Shown: one piece after another, positions 8,900-17,099 of the stretch
Position numbering within the stretch: the first letter of the stretch is position 1
Layout: each line of letters opens with the position of its first letter
NCBI GenBank assembly: GCA_910574935.1
Contig: CAJTCU010000013.1
Location: 1 to 64,000, forward strand
From: Oscillospiraceae bacterium
GTDB taxonomy: Bacteria; Bacillota; Clostridia; Oscillospirales; Acutalibacteraceae
Reading direction: 5' to 3'
DNA: 64,000 nt
The notes under the pieces: model-generated
What the model was told of the DNA's origin: nothing
Seen by the model: the letters and a program-made list of their open reading frames with translations, nothing else
Database searches by the model: none
Made by a program: the position numbers and the translations under genes

Positions 8900-9194
8900 G
8901 CTGACCGTCCTTTCTCTAAGGTCACAGGACAAGGGTCCCGTAGCCCGCAAACTGTTTAAAAGAGGTTGACCAAAAATTTTCCACTCTGGATTTCTGAACG
9001 ATCACAGCCACCGCCACGAAAGGAAAGGGTTGGGTGGGGCTAGAAGGCTATAAAAAGCTAGACTTTTGCGAAATATCAGCGGGAAGGGGCAAAAGAGTAA
9101 AGATCTCCCCCAGTGGACAGCGCCCCAAACTGGCCGAGCTGGTAGGCAAGACGCAAGAGGCCCGCGTCCACAATTAATAAAAATCCAGCTTTCT

Positions 9195-9374
9195 TTAAGG
9201 CAATACCGCACAATTCTAAGTACCGTATTGCGCAGTCAGATTTTTCTTCCGAGTGTACAGATTGAGCGCCGTCAATCTTACGATTGAGAAGCGAAAGCTG
9301 TGCGCTATCACGGAAAATCTGCAAGCAAGACGGTGCTTAAGGCGCCAGCCGCGAATGGTGCGGGGTTGCCTTAA
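9195..9374. mobile_element. R2 repeat (MITE-like), full copy
   Basis: 180-bp element starting TTAAGGCAATACCGC and ending with the near-complement GCGGGGTTGCCTTAA. Inner segments also pair (TAAGTACCGTATTG with AAGACGGTGCTTA, and AGATTTTTCTTCCG with CGGAAAATCT), so the whole unit can fold into one long hairpin. Its right end overlaps the stop codon of the adjacent acetyltransferase gene. The rest of the 8900-9194 gap shows nothing recognisable. Confidence 0.75.
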
Positions 9375-10576
9375 AACAAATCCAAAACATGGCAGGGCTT
9401 TCGGTAAAACACCTGTTCCAGGGCAGCCGTCTTGCCGGCCACTGTGATTCCTGGCGTCATAGCCAAGCTTTCCGCAATTCGGGCTCCTCCCAGCAGCACC
9501 GCCAAGCTTCCTGGGTCCAGGGTAACCTCCGGGGCAGCGTCCACCCGCTCCACCTGGTTCTCCTGGCCCGGGGCAAAACTAAGCCGGAATACCCCATTGT
9601 TTTCCCCTATTATAGTATCTTCTACTTGGATGGTAATATTCCCCTGCCCTTTACACCGGCAAAGTTTTAGCAGCAGCTCCGCGTTCACCACCCGAGCCAT
9701 GCCGTTGAGCGCGGACTTACAGTCCATCTCCGCCAGCTCCGGCAGCAGAACGGTTAGGTCTATATGGTCCGGCACAGCCAGCTCCACGGCTTCAAAATTG
9801 GCAATAAAGGAGTGGCGGATGAAATTCAGGATGCCAATTAGAGCCTCTGGGCTGGCAAAAAGCAGGCCGTTATTCATGGGGAAAGTGGGCAGGCAGTGCA
9901 GGGTTTGGCCCACCCGCCCGCACACCAGCAGGCCTCCGGGCACGCCTGCGTCATCTGTCCACAAAAAGATATAGCGCTTCTGGCTTAGGGCCTTATCCCC
10001 CTCCAGGTCCTTGTCAAAAACATCCCGCAGGCAGGAAAAATTAATATCTCCATACATCTTATTGTAGACTTCCAGCAGCGGGGCCAGGCTCTCCCCAGGA
10101 AACAACTGCCGCACTGCGCCCCCGCCCCGGGGCAGACGTTCCAGGTCCCGTAGCTTTACCCGCCAGCGCAGGGTGCGCCCCGCCGCAGCAAAGCCAAACT
10201 GCCGGTAATAGGCCGTACTGAAGGGGTATAAGTGCGAAAGGGCATAGCCATTGTCATACATATCCCGCAGAGCCGCGTCCATCATGGTTCGAATAGCCCC
10301 ACCCCGGCGGTGGGCCGGCAGGGTGGCCACGCCCCCCACGCCGCCCATCTTCACTACATGCCCGTCAAAACGGGACTGCTTGTGGTTGATAATCAGCGAG
10401 GCCACTGGGGGCTGGTCCTCTTGCAAAAAAGCGCCATAATAGTCCTCGTTGGCGCTGGGCTGGGCGCTTTGAGATTTCTCTCGCTCCTTCTCGAATTCGA
10501 AAGGGGATTCAAAGGCCACGGCCATGTTTAGGCCGCCGCGCCAAAATTCTTGGGGCTGAAGCTTTCTCGCAATCAC
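9371..10576 (-). CDS. Eis-like GNAT N-acetyltransferase with C-terminal SCP2-like domain
   Basis: Predicted cytoplasmic acetyltransferase of COG4552 (Eis family), 401 residues, the usual size for a double GNAT fold plus sterol-carrier-like domain. The acetyl-CoA loop is visible as GGVGGVATLPAHRRGGAI, followed by YPFSTAYYRQFGFAAAG, a family hallmark. Eis proteins acetylate amino groups of aminoglycosides, peptides or proteins; the substrate here is unknown. The start is the GTG at 10576: AAGGAGG lies exactly 8 bases upstream, while the earlier in-frame GTG at 10585 overlaps that site. The TAA stop lies in the terminal TTAA of an R2 repeat, so the last codons abut a mobile element. It has its own promoter and no operon partner. 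Confidence 0.87.
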   Translation of the reverse strand: MIARKLQPQEFWRGGLNMAVAFESPFEFEKEREKSQSAQPSANEDYYGAFLQEDQPPVASLIINHKQSRFDGHVVKMGGVGGVATLPAHRRGGAIRTMMDAALRDMYDNGYALSHLYPFSTAYYRQFGFAAAGRTLRWRVKLRDLERLPRGGGAVRQLFPGESLAPLLEVYNKMYGDINFSCLRDVFDKDLEGDKALSQKRYIFLWTDDAGVPGGLLVCGRVGQTLHCLPTFPMNNGLLFASPEALIGILNFIRHSFIANFEAVELAVPDHIDLTVLLPELAEMDCKSALNGMARVVNAELLLKLCRCKGQGNITIQVEDTIIGENNGVFRLSFAPGQENQVERVDAAPEVTLDPGSLAVLLGGARIAESLAMTPGITVAGKTAALEQVFYRKPCHVLDLF

Positions 10577-10602
10577 AGGAAGCACCTCCTTGGTTTTCTA
10601 TG

Positions 10603-10631
10603 TTTATATCATATTTTTGACTATTCGTCAA
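10603..10631 (-). promoter_or_regulatory. Promoter of the Eis-like acetyltransferase gene
   Basis: On the minus strand TTGACG (10631-10626), a 17-base spacer and TATAAA (10608-10603), about 25 bases before the start codon. Confidence 0.65.
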
Positions 10632-10667
10632 GGCCAGGACTTTGGCCATACACTCTCCCTTTTCCCA

Positions 10668-10696
10668 TTGAAATCTTCAACTGAATATGATACAAT
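10668..10696 (+). promoter_or_regulatory. Promoter of the secreted PepSY protein gene
   Basis: TTGAAA (10668-10673), a 17-base spacer and TACAAT (10691-10696), about 40 bases before the start codon and its AAAGGAGG site. Confidence 0.65.
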
Positions 10697-10735
10697 AGAT
10701 CCATACCCCATTTATTTCCAAAGGAGGCTTATTTT

Positions 10736-11905
10736 ATGAAGAAATCATCCACGCTTTTTCCCCTTTTAGCCGCCTTACTCTGCGCGGTCTTTCTCCTGGG
10801 CCCCTGTTCCGCCGCCTTCGCCGTTACTTCTGGCCAGGCTGCCCTACGGCCCAATATGACCATTATCATTGACGGAACAAAGCGCAGCTTCTTCAACGTT
10901 AGCGGCCAGCAGGTCCACCCCATCCTCTACCAGAACACCACCTATCTGCCTGTCCGGGCCATTGGCGAGCTGATGGGCAAAAATGTAGACTGGAACCAGT
11001 CTACCAAAACGGTCACTCTGGCCGGGGAGCGTCTTTCCTCTCCTGTGACAGGTACGCTGGACGCCAACCCCGCGGTTCAGTCTGTTCCGGTTACGGTGCG
11101 GGACGACTTCACTGTGGTGGTAGAGGGCAGCGTTCGTACTTTCCAAGATGCCAAGGGCAAAACCGTGTATCCCCTACTGTACAAGGGCTCTACCTATCTG
11201 CCCCTGCGGGCCATTGGCCAGCTGATGGGTAAGACCGTTCAGTGGGACAGCGCCACCCAGACGGCCACCCTAAGCCAGGACGACGAGGTGACGGACGCGG
11301 ACAGTTTTGGCGGTGTGCCCGGCCAGCCCACCCCTGTGCCCCAGCCCACAGCCACCCCGAAGCCCCAAATTAGCGCCGAGGAGGCAAAGAAAGCCGCCCT
11401 GGCCCATGCGGGACTGACCGCCGACCAGGTTTCCTTCACCAAGACCAAGCTGGACTGGGACGACGGACGCTGGGTGTACGAAGTGGAGTTTGAAAGCTCG
11501 TCCTATCTGGAATACGAGTACGAAATCAACGCGGCCACCGGAGCTGTGCTGAGCTACCAGTGTGAACCCTGCGACCACTGGAATCATCAGTTTGGCGGCC
11601 AGCAGCCCACTCCCCAACCCACCGCCAAGCCCAGCCAAATCAGCGCCGAGGAGGCAAAGAAAGCCGCCCTGGCCCATGCAGGACTGACCGCCAGCCAGGT
11701 GACCTTTACCAAGACGGAGCTGGACCGGGACGACGGACTTTGGGTGTACGAGGTGGAGTTTGAAAGCTCGTCTTATTTGGAGTACGAGTACGAAATCAAC
11801 GCGGCCACCGGAGCGGTATTAAGCCACCACTATGAACACTGCGACCATTGGGAACACTGTGACCAGTGGAACAACGGCGGACACCACGGAGGCTGGCACC
11901 ACTAG
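10736..11905 (+). CDS. Secreted protein: two copper-amine-oxidase-N-like domains and two PepSY domains
   Basis: Exported protein of 389 residues with a signal peptide (MKKSSTLFPLLAALLCAVFL to about residue 30). Two tandem CuAO N-terminal-like (stalk) repeats follow, each with TTYLPVRAIGELMGK or STYLPLRAIGQLMGK, and each ending in a TVTLAG- or TATLSQ-like strand. A proline-rich linker leads to two PepSY domains, each starting ISAEEAKKAALAHAGLTA and containing WVYEVEFESSSYLEYEYEIN. The C-terminus is rich in His, Asp and Trp (HHGGWHH). CuAO-like modules in Firmicutes are usually wall- or glycan-associated rather than oxidases, and PepSY often inhibits proteases or binds peptides. A metal-binding or protease-modulating surface role is inference. 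It is a single gene with its own promoter and terminator. Confidence 0.85.
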   Translation: MKKSSTLFPLLAALLCAVFLLGPCSAAFAVTSGQAALRPNMTIIIDGTKRSFFNVSGQQVHPILYQNTTYLPVRAIGELMGKNVDWNQSTKTVTLAGERLSSPVTGTLDANPAVQSVPVTVRDDFTVVVEGSVRTFQDAKGKTVYPLLYKGSTYLPLRAIGQLMGKTVQWDSATQTATLSQDDEVTDADSFGGVPGQPTPVPQPTATPKPQISAEEAKKAALAHAGLTADQVSFTKTKLDWDDGRWVYEVEFESSSYLEYEYEINAATGAVLSYQCEPCDHWNHQFGGQQPTPQPTAKPSQISAEEAKKAALAHAGLTASQVTFTKTELDRDDGLWVYEVEFESSSYLEYEYEINAATGAVLSHHYEHCDHWEHCDQWNNGGHHGGWHH

Positions 11906-11928
11906 AGCCCAAACCCCATAGCTTCTTC

Positions 11929-11970
11929 GCCGCTTCCCTGCCCTTTGTGGGGGGAAGCGGCTTTATTTTT
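11929..11970 (+). terminator. Rho-independent terminator of the PepSY protein gene
   Basis: Stem GCCGCTTCC / GGAAGCGGC with a 15-base loop, followed by TTTATTTTT. Confidence 0.85.
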
Positions 11971-11971
11971 G

Positions 11972-12010
11972 GCAAAAATAAATTGAGCCAGCATCACTGC
12001 CGGCTCAATT
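11972..12010 (-). terminator. Rho-independent terminator of the small membrane protein gene
   Basis: Stem AATTGAGCC / GGCTCAATT with a 12-base loop; on the minus strand TTATTTTTG follows. It is back to back with the preceding terminator. Confidence 0.8.
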
Positions 12011-12045
12011 CGAGGTAAAATATGAAAGGACGAAAACCCTTATAC

Positions 12046-12387
12046 TCAAGATTTAATTAATTTACCCATGGCCATGTCCTCTTTGGGAACATAGCTTTGG
12101 CTTTTGCGCTTCATTTTCTGGCCAAAACGCCTAGTATGCTTGGCAAAAGCCAGAAATGCCGCCAAAGGAATGGCAATAATCGCCAAAAAACCGCTCATAC
12201 CAGCAGTGAACGAGATCCCCTGCCGGCCCTCTGCCGGGGCAGAGAGCTCTTGCACAGCCTCTTCTTGGGGCCGCACCCCCTGGCCGCTTACCTGGCTGCT
12301 CAGGGCGCTAAGAAATGCCACCACACCTATTGTAACGGCCAGCGCCACTAAAATGCTGACTAGCCTGCCAAATCCTTTATGGCCCAT
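12046..12387 (-). CDS. Small membrane protein, unknown function
   Basis: Not recognised. 113 residues with two hydrophobic helices (about residues 9-31, LVSILVALAVTIGVVAFLSA, and about 61-81, GMSGFLAIIAIPLAAFLAFA), a Gln/Glu/Pro-rich loop between them, and a basic C-terminal tail (HTRRFGQKMKRKSQS). This predicts both termini in the cytoplasm. ATG 12387 is preceded by AAGGAG; the in-frame TTG two codons earlier is closer to that site and less likely. It lies alone between its own terminator and the rplL terminator, with AT-rich sequence upstream. It could be a holin-like or regulatory membrane peptide, but nothing in the sequence decides this. Confidence 0.65.
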   Translation of the reverse strand: MGHKGFGRLVSILVALAVTIGVVAFLSALSSQVSGQGVRPQEEAVQELSAPAEGRQGISFTAGMSGFLAIIAIPLAAFLAFAKHTRRFGQKMKRKSQSYVPKEDMAMGKLIKS

Positions 12388-12535
12388 AAGCAACTCCTTC
12401 TCAAGATATTTCTTGTGGCAAAGTTATGTCTTTCGGAAATTACAAATTCATCACAAGTGTTACAAATTGGTTACATTCTATCACGTCCTGACACAGAATG
12501 CAAGCCTTATTTGAAATATTAACAATTTGTTCACA

Positions 12536-12571
12536 AAATAAAAATGGGACAGGCAAAACCCGTCCCATTTC
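12536..12571 (-). terminator. Rho-independent terminator after rplL
   Basis: Stem AAATGGGAC / GTCCCATTT with an 11-base loop; the minus strand continues TTTATTTTG. It ends the rplJ-rplL transcript, so rpoB is not co-transcribed here. Confidence 0.85.
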
Positions 12572-12592
12572 TCTGTGATTGTAACGCTGAAA

Positions 12593-12970
12593 TTACTTCA
12601 GCTCAACTTCAGCGCCAGCCTCGGTCAGCTTGGTCTTTAGGGCCTCGGCATCGTCCTTAGAGATGCCTTCCTTCACAGCCTTGGGAGCGCTGTCTACCAG
12701 CTCCTTAGCTTCCTTCAGGCCCAGGCCAGTGGCCTCTTTAACAACCTTAATTACGTTAATCTTGTTGGCGCCGGGGCTCTTCAGCACCACGTCAAACTCG
12801 GTCTTCTCCTCGGCGGCGGGAGCGGCGGCGGCAGGGGCAGCCACAGCCACAGCAGCGGGAGCGGCGGCGGATACGCCGAACTCCTCTTCCAGGGCCTTAA
12901 CCAGTTCGGAGAGCTCCAGGACCGTAAGAGCCTTTACTTCTTCAATCAGGTTGGTTACTTTCTCAGACAT
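12593..12970 (-). CDS. rplL: 50S ribosomal protein L7/L12
   Basis: Stalk protein of the large ribosomal subunit that recruits and stimulates translation factors; 125 residues, standard length. The N-terminal dimerisation domain ([20 protein letters not shown]) is followed by an Ala/Pro-rich hinge (about residues 37-55) and the conserved C-terminal domain with [28 protein letters not shown] and [18 protein letters not shown] 12970 with GGAGG 8 bases upstream is chosen over an in-frame start five codons earlier. It lies 57 bases after rplJ and should be controlled with it by the L10 leader. A strong terminator follows directly, whereas in most Firmicutes rpoB comes next. Confidence 0.98.
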   Translation of the reverse strand: MSEKVTNLIEEVKALTVLELSELVKALEEEFGVSAAAPAAVAVAAPAAAAPAAEEKTEFDVVLKSPGANKINVIKVVKEATGLGLKEAKELVDSAPKAVKEGISKDDAEALKTKLTEAGAEVELK

Positions 12971-13027
12971 TGCAAAATCCTCCAATTTTAAAGTGTTGTT
13001 TTGGTAAGTTTTGCCGGTGCAGAGCCC

Positions 13028-13564
13028 TTAGGCACCCTGCTTCTCGGCAATAGCGTTTAGTGCAATGACAAGGCCACGCATTACGCCGCTGCACACATTG
13101 GCAAAGCCCTGGATGGGGCCGTTCAAGCCGCCAAGCACCTGGGCCACAAGCACCTCTTTGGGGGGGAGCTTGGCCAGCTCATCAATGCTCGCCGCATCCA
13201 CCGCGCCGCCATCAATAAAGCCCGCCTTCACCGCAAAAGTGGTGTTCGGGTTTGCTTTTACATAGTCGGCAAAGATCTTCGGGGCCTCGGTATAGCCCTG
13301 GTCGCTATAGGCCAAGGCCGTGGCGCCGTTCAGGTACTCATCCAGGCCCTCAATGCCTGCCTCGTGGAGAGCGCGGGACAGCAGGGTGTTCTTGACCACC
13401 TTGTACTCGCAGCCAGCCTCACGCAGCTCCTTGCGCAGCTTGGTGTCCTTGTCCACGGTAATGCCGGTGTAGTTGACCAGCACGCCTACGTTGGCAGCCT
13501 TAATAGCCCCGCTTAGCTCATTGACCTGCTGCTTTTTCTGCTCCAGAATTTTCTCGCTGGGCAA
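13028..13564 (-). CDS. rplJ: 50S ribosomal protein L10
   Basis: Base of the L7/L12 stalk, binding 23S rRNA through its N-terminal half and L12 dimers through its C-terminal helix; 178 residues. Family features are AANVGVLVNYTGITV, LRKELREAGCEYKVVKNTLL and the Ala-rich end. The start is an unusual TTG at 13564: GGAGGTG lies 7 bases upstream and no ATG fits. Upstream is an L10 leader RNA with an internal terminator, so free L10 (with L12) should repress its own operon by attenuation. It is co-transcribed with rplL only. Confidence 0.97.
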   Translation of the reverse strand: MPSEKILEQKKQQVNELSGAIKAANVGVLVNYTGITVDKDTKLRKELREAGCEYKVVKNTLLSRALHEAGIEGLDEYLNGATALAYSDQGYTEAPKIFADYVKANPNTTFAVKAGFIDGGAVDAASIDELAKLPPKEVLVAQVLGGLNGPIQGFANVCSGVMRGLVIALNAIAEKQGA

Positions 13565-13571
13565 TTCGTTT

Positions 13572-13755
13572 CACCTCCGTCGAATGGGGTCCGTCCAAAA
13601 TCGAAAGCGCCTCTCCCAACAGAAAGGCGGGAAAGGCGCAGGAATGCAAAATTAGCACAGGAAAAACTCCCATAGTTCCATACGCTTATCTTCCCTCGGC
13701 AGGCGGGCAAAGCCCTTTCAGCTAAAATAGCGCCTGCTGTCTTTGGTTGGACAGC
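13572..13755 (-). ncRNA. Ribosomal protein L10 leader RNA
   Basis: The 5' leader of rplJ contains, in order on the minus strand, CCAAAGACAGCAGGCGC, GCTGAAAGGGCTTTGC and CGCCTGCCGAGGGAAGA. These match the conserved core of the Firmicutes L10 leader (AAAGACAGCAGG pairing with CCTGCCGAGG). It is followed by a terminator hairpin and then the rplJ ribosome binding site. Binding of the L10-L12 complex normally favours termination. Confidence 0.8.
13598..13639 (-). terminator. Attenuator hairpin in the rplJ leader
   Basis: Arms GCGCCTTTCCC and GGGAGAGGCGC enclose an 11-base loop; on the minus strand TTTCGATTTT follows. It sits between the L10-binding fold and the rplJ start, so it is a regulated rather than an operon-final terminator. 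Confidence 0.7.
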
Positions 13756-13761
13756 TTGTTT

Positions 13762-13790
13762 ATTATAGCAGAGACGGGCGGGTTTGTCAA
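13762..13790 (-). promoter_or_regulatory. Consensus promoter of the rplJ-rplL operon
   Basis: On the minus strand TTGACA (13790-13785), exactly 17 bases, and TATAAT (13767-13762): both boxes are perfect consensus. Transcription would start about 13755, at the head of the L10 leader. Confidence 0.9.
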
Positions 13791-14021
13791 TGGGGATTTT
13801 GCGAAAGGGGGAAAGAGTGTGAGGAGAAAAGCGGAGAGGCTCCGGGGGGCAAATGGAAAAAGTTTCGCCAGCCTTTTCAAAGGCCGTGGGGTTCTTAGGG
13901 CAGAGTTTGTAAGGCAAAGCCTAACAAACTCTAAGCCGCCGGAAGCCTTCTCGTGCTTCAGCACATTATGGGCATTTTCTACGAAAATGCCCATCTGGGG
14001 GCTTGCAGCACAGTGGGAGGC

Positions 14022-14175
14022 TAAGTGGTTAGGCGGAGGGTGCTTTTTCTTGCAATCACCCCTCCCCCGCAAGCGGGGCCCCCTCCCTGCAATGCGCTTT
14101 CACGGTGTAAGTGCAAGGTCGTGGGGCTCTGCCCCACACCCTGCCAGGGGCCTAACGCCCCTGGACTGCGTTTGC
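14022..14175 (+). repeat. GC-rich multi-hairpin intergenic repeat, copy 1
   Basis: A chain of hairpins: GGTGCTTTTTCTTGCAATCACC, then AAGGTCGTGGGGCTCTGCCC with its partner CACACC, then CCAGGGGCCTAACGCCCCTGG. The same order recurs at 20.0-20.2 kb (opposite strand) and 49.4-49.5 kb. The rest of the 13791-14303 gap has no recognisable gene. Confidence 0.6.
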
Positions 14176-14303
14176 TCTGGCGACCTTCCCCAGCCAGCGC
14201 AATTTTTACTTTGTTCCCTCTTACTAAGCTCTTACGGCTGCCCACTTCCCCTTGCCTTTCCCGCTCCTTTGTGCTATCCTAAAAGTAAAAGCGGGTGTTT
14301 TCT

Positions 14304-14636
14304 ATGCTGAACTTCCTAATCCTCCCATTTATAAAATTCCTGTTCACCGACCCGTTCGGCTTCTGCTATTTTGTGCTGCCTGTCGTGCTGGCCTTTGCAG
14401 GCCAACTACTGCTGTGTTCTCGAGCGAAACATATCCTGCCCAAACTGCTGCTCCCGGGTTTGGGCCTGCTTATTTTTGCGGCGGTGTATGGCGCGTTCCT
14501 GATCTTTGGGGACTGCCTGCTGTATCTGTTCCCTATGGGCATCGCGGGACTCATCCTCCTGGGCAGCGCCGCCGGTTGGCTGGCGTACGCCCTGGCCCGC
14601 CTGGCCGCCCGGCTCAAAAAAGCCTTCTGCCCGTAG
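14304..14636 (+). CDS. Small multi-pass membrane protein, unknown function
   Basis: Not recognised. 110 residues, mostly hydrophobic, with about three or four membrane segments (FCYFVLPVVLAFAGQLLL, LLLPGLGLLIFAAVYGAFLI and YLFPMGIAGLILLGSAAGWL) and a basic C-terminus (ARLAARLKKAF). The start is uncertain: ATG 14304 has only a poor ribosome binding site, and a GTG three codons earlier is possible. It is encoded on the opposite strand to the ribosomal genes and sits between rplA and rplJ, splitting a cluster that is contiguous in most bacteria. It shares a bidirectional terminator with rplA. A recent insertion into the gap is plausible. Confidence 0.55.
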   Translation: MLNFLILPFIKFLFTDPFGFCYFVLPVVLAFAGQLLLCSRAKHILPKLLLPGLGLLIFAAVYGAFLIFGDCLLYLFPMGIAGLILLGSAAGWLAYALARLAARLKKAFCP

Positions 14637-14642
14637 GGGCAC

Positions 14643-14672
14643 AAAAAAGCGCCCCCAGCCGGAGGCGCTTTC
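14643..14672. terminator. Bidirectional terminator between rplA and the small membrane gene
   Basis: Stem AAAGCGCC / GGCGCTTT: the minus strand reads out into TTTTTTGTG and the plus strand into TTTCTCT. The minus-strand side (rplA) is the stronger. Confidence 0.8.
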
Positions 14673-14687
14673 TCTATTGGACAAAAA

Positions 14688-15380
14688 TCATACAAACTTC
14701 GCAGGGTTGATCTTAATGCCAGGGCCCATGGTGGCACTGAGCACGCAGGAACGCACATACTGGCCCTTGGCCGCGGCAGGCTTGGCCTTGACAATGGCGT
14801 CCATCAGGGTGTCGAAGTTTTCCTGAAGCTTCTGGGAGCCAAAGGAGATCTTCCCAATGGGGCAGTGAATGATATTGGTCTTGTCCAGGCGGTACTCAAT
14901 CTTACCGGCCTTGGCCTCCTGCACCGCCTTGCCAATGTCCGGGGTCACGGTGCCTGCCTTGGGGTTGGGCATCAGGCCCCGGGGGCCCAGAATTTTACCC
15001 AGGCGGCCCACCAGGCCCATCATATCAGGCGAGGTAACCACTACGTCGAAGTCCATCCAGCCCTCGGACTGAATCTTCTGCACCATCTCCTCCGCGCCTA
15101 CAAAGTCGGCGCCAGCGGCCTGGGCAGCCTCAATATTGTCGCCCTTGCAGATGGCCAGCACCCGCACGTTTTTGCCCGTGCCGTTCGGCAGCACAATGGC
15201 GCCGCGCACCTGCTGGTCGGCGTGACGGCCGTCCACGCCCAGCTTTACATGGAGCTCCACGGTCTCGTCAAACTTGGTAGTGCCGGTCTTTACGCACAGG
15301 TCCATAGCCTCGTTGGTATCGTACAGCTTCTGCCGGTCAATAAGCTTTGCGCTCTCTCTATACTTCTTGCCGTGTTTCAT
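14688..15380 (-). CDS. rplA: 50S ribosomal protein L1
   Basis: Forms the L1 stalk at the ribosomal E site, binding 23S rRNA; in many bacteria it also represses its own operon by binding the mRNA leader. 230 residues, standard length. Conserved features include [15 protein letters not shown], the signature segment [20 protein letters not shown] and [23 protein letters not shown] 15380 has AAGGGGGAA upstream. It lies 20 bases after rplK in a two-gene unit, with a probable L1-binding hairpin in the leader and a terminator downstream. Confidence 0.98.
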   Translation of the reverse strand: MKHGKKYRESAKLIDRQKLYDTNEAMDLCVKTGTTKFDETVELHVKLGVDGRHADQQVRGAIVLPNGTGKNVRVLAICKGDNIEAAQAAGADFVGAEEMVQKIQSEGWMDFDVVVTSPDMMGLVGRLGKILGPRGLMPNPKAGTVTPDIGKAVQEAKAGKIEYRLDKTNIIHCPIGKISFGSQKLQENFDTLMDAIVKAKPAAAKGQYVRSCVLSATMGPGIKINPAKFV

Positions 15381-15400
15381 GTTCAGTTTCCCCCTTCCCC

Positions 15401-15826
15401 TTAGTCTGCCACAGTAACGCCCATGCTGCGGGCGGTACCAGCGATCATGCTCATAGCGGCCTCAAGAGACCCGGCGTTCAGATCGGGCATCTTGGTCTCC
15501 GCGATCTTCTGGATCTGCTCCTTGGTAATGGTGGCCACTTTCTTCTTGTTGGGCTCGCCAGAAGCAGTTTCGAGATTGCAGGCTTTCTTAATCAGCACAG
15601 CCGCAGGAGGGGTCTTGGTAATAAAGGTAAAGGAGCGGTCCGCATACACAGTGATAACCACGGGGATTACAAGCCCCACGTCGTTCTTGGTGCGCTCGTT
15701 AAACTCCTTGGTAAAAGCCATGATATTAACGCCGTGCTGGCCCAAAGCAGGACCAACCGGGGGGGCCGGGGTTGCCTTGCCGGCGGGAATCTGGAGCTTA
15801 ATAAAGCCCGTTACTTTTTGTGCCAT
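15401..15826 (-). CDS. rplK: 50S ribosomal protein L11
   Basis: Binds the GTPase-associated centre of 23S rRNA, the thiostrepton site, and is needed for RelA activation. 141 residues, exactly the family norm. It shows [37 protein letters not shown] and the C-terminal [15 protein letters not shown] 15826 is preceded by GGAGG; longer in-frame starts would run into the regulatory leader and lack a site. It is first gene of the rplK-rplA unit, separated from nusG by 395 bases that contain a promoter and structured leader, instead of the usual short gap. Confidence 0.98.
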   Translation of the reverse strand: MAQKVTGFIKLQIPAGKATPAPPVGPALGQHGVNIMAFTKEFNERTKNDVGLVIPVVITVYADRSFTFITKTPPAAVLIKKACNLETASGEPNKKKVATITKEQIQKIAETKMPDLNAGSLEAAMSMIAGTARSMGVTVAD

Positions 15827-15848
15827 TTTTAACATTACCTCCAAAAAT

Positions 15849-15893
15849 GTGGTATTAGCGGTGCGGGCAGGAAATTTTACCCACACCTCCCAC
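15849..15893 (-). promoter_or_regulatory. Probable L1-binding leader hairpin upstream of rplK
   Basis: On the minus strand the outer arms GTGGGAGG and ATACCAC enclose an inner stem GGTGTGGG / CCCGCACC. This GUGG...CCAC outer helix with an asymmetric internal loop before the inner helix resembles the L1 binding site of 23S rRNA and the known L1 leaders. It ends about 22 bases before the rplK start codon. The assignment is by architecture only. Confidence 0.45.
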
Positions 15894-16107
15894 CCAGCGC
15901 CCAGCGCACATGCTGGGCCGTTTAACGCGGGGAGGCGCAAATCTGTGCGCTACCCTGCGGTGGGTTGATGATAGGTCTTGTGTCGCTTATTTTAGGCGTT
16001 CCCGTCAATGGATGGGAATCACCGCCGCGCTCCTGGATATAAGCGGTTCTTTTCATTCTCCAACAGTGTATGATTTGTCCCGTTTCTTTTCCAAAAGGCG
16101 CAGGCAA

Positions 16108-16137
16108 ATCATAGACCATTTGCTTTTTGCACGTCAA
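16108..16137 (-). promoter_or_regulatory. Promoter of rplK-rplA
   Basis: On the minus strand TTGACG (16137-16132), an 18-base spacer and TATGAT (16113-16108). This implies a leader of about 275 bases before rplK, in which GC-rich hairpins and the L1-like site lie. Confidence 0.5.
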
Positions 16138-16221
16138 GCCGTTCTGTTTTTGCAAGAGATAGGGATTCTATAACCCCTTCCTTTGCTGGCCTTTTGTGCT
16201 AAAGTCTCGCATTTTGTCTGA

Positions 16222-16743
16222 TTAGACCGGCTCTGCCTGGTCCAGCTCCAGCTCCACGGGTGTATCCCGGCCGAACATGGAGACCGTCACGCGCACCCGG
16301 TTCTTTTCCACATCCAGTTCTTCCACCACGCCCACAAAGCCATCCAGGGGGCCGTCCACAATATTCACTGAATCGCCCACTTGATAGCTGACATGGATCT
16401 CCCGTTTCTCAATTCCTAACCGCGCCACTTCCTCATCAGTCAGGGGCACAGGCTTAGAAGAGGGCCCCACAAAACCCGTGCAGCCGCGAATGTTCCGCAC
16501 CGCGTACCAGCTTTCGTCCGTCATCACCATTTTCACAATAACGTAGCCAGGGAACACCTTGCGCTCCACTTCTTTGCGTTTTCCCTCCTCGGTGATCTCG
16601 GTCACCATCTCAGTGGGCACCTTGATCTCCTGGATCAGTTCCTGCATCTGCCGGTTTTCCACGGTTTTTTCCAGGTTAGAGGCCACTTTGTTCTCATATC
16701 CAGAGTAGGTATGCACCACATACCATCTTGCTTCATCCGCCAT
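16222..16743 (-). CDS. nusG: Transcription termination/antitermination factor NusG
   Basis: Binds RNA polymerase, modulating pausing and Rho or ribosome coupling. 173 residues. The N-terminal NGN domain has ARWYVVHTYSGYENKVASNL, VFPGYVIVKM and NIRGCTGFVG; the KOW domain has VGDSVNIVDGPLDGFVGVVE. ATG 16743 is chosen (GAAAGGAAAG upstream); a GTG four codons earlier is also in frame. It follows secE after 86 bases in the conserved rpmG-secE-nusG order. Confidence 0.97.
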   Translation of the reverse strand: MADEARWYVVHTYSGYENKVASNLEKTVENRQMQELIQEIKVPTEMVTEITEEGKRKEVERKVFPGYVIVKMVMTDESWYAVRNIRGCTGFVGPSSKPVPLTDEEVARLGIEKREIHVSYQVGDSVNIVDGPLDGFVGVVEELDVEKNRVRVTVSMFGRDTPVELELDQAEPV

Positions 16744-16829
16744 TACTGTGACCACTTTCCTTTCTCATAAAAACCGCAGGGTTTGTTTTTTTCATAACAA
16801 AGAGCTTTTTCTTGCCAAAAAGAGCAGCC

Positions 16830-17084
16830 CTAGGCCGCCACGTTCATCACCAAGCCCAAAAGGTTCATAAAAACTGTGTCCAGGGCAAACACAAAGAGCC
16901 CAAGCACCAGAATGGTGACCAGCACCACACCGGTGTTTTTAAAAACAGCCTTTGGCGTGGGCCACACAATTTTTTTTACTTCGCCTTTGCAGTCCTTCAC
17001 AAACTTCGCTGTACGCTTCCCAAAGCTCACAAAAGGGTTGGGCTTTTTGGTTTTTGTTTCGGGCTTCTTCGCGTCATCCGCCAT
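16830..17084 (-). CDS. secE: Preprotein translocase subunit SecE
   Basis: Essential clamp of the SecYEG channel in the cytoplasmic membrane. 84 residues: a short, Lys-rich cytoplasmic N-terminus, the amphipathic segment VKDCKGEVKKIVWPTPKAVF containing the conserved WP, and one transmembrane helix (NTGVVLVTILVLGLFVFALD). It lies 15 bases after rpmG and upstream of nusG, the standard order. Confidence 0.96.
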   Translation of the reverse strand: MADDAKKPETKTKKPNPFVSFGKRTAKFVKDCKGEVKKIVWPTPKAVFKNTGVVLVTILVLGLFVFALDTVFMNLLGLVMNVAA

Positions 17085-17099
17085 AATCCAACCCGCTCC

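Noticed and set aside
13747-14310. 187-residue plus-strand frame between rplJ and the small membrane gene
   Set aside because: It overlaps the rplJ promoter and the GC-rich repeat and has no ribosome binding site or protein-like composition.
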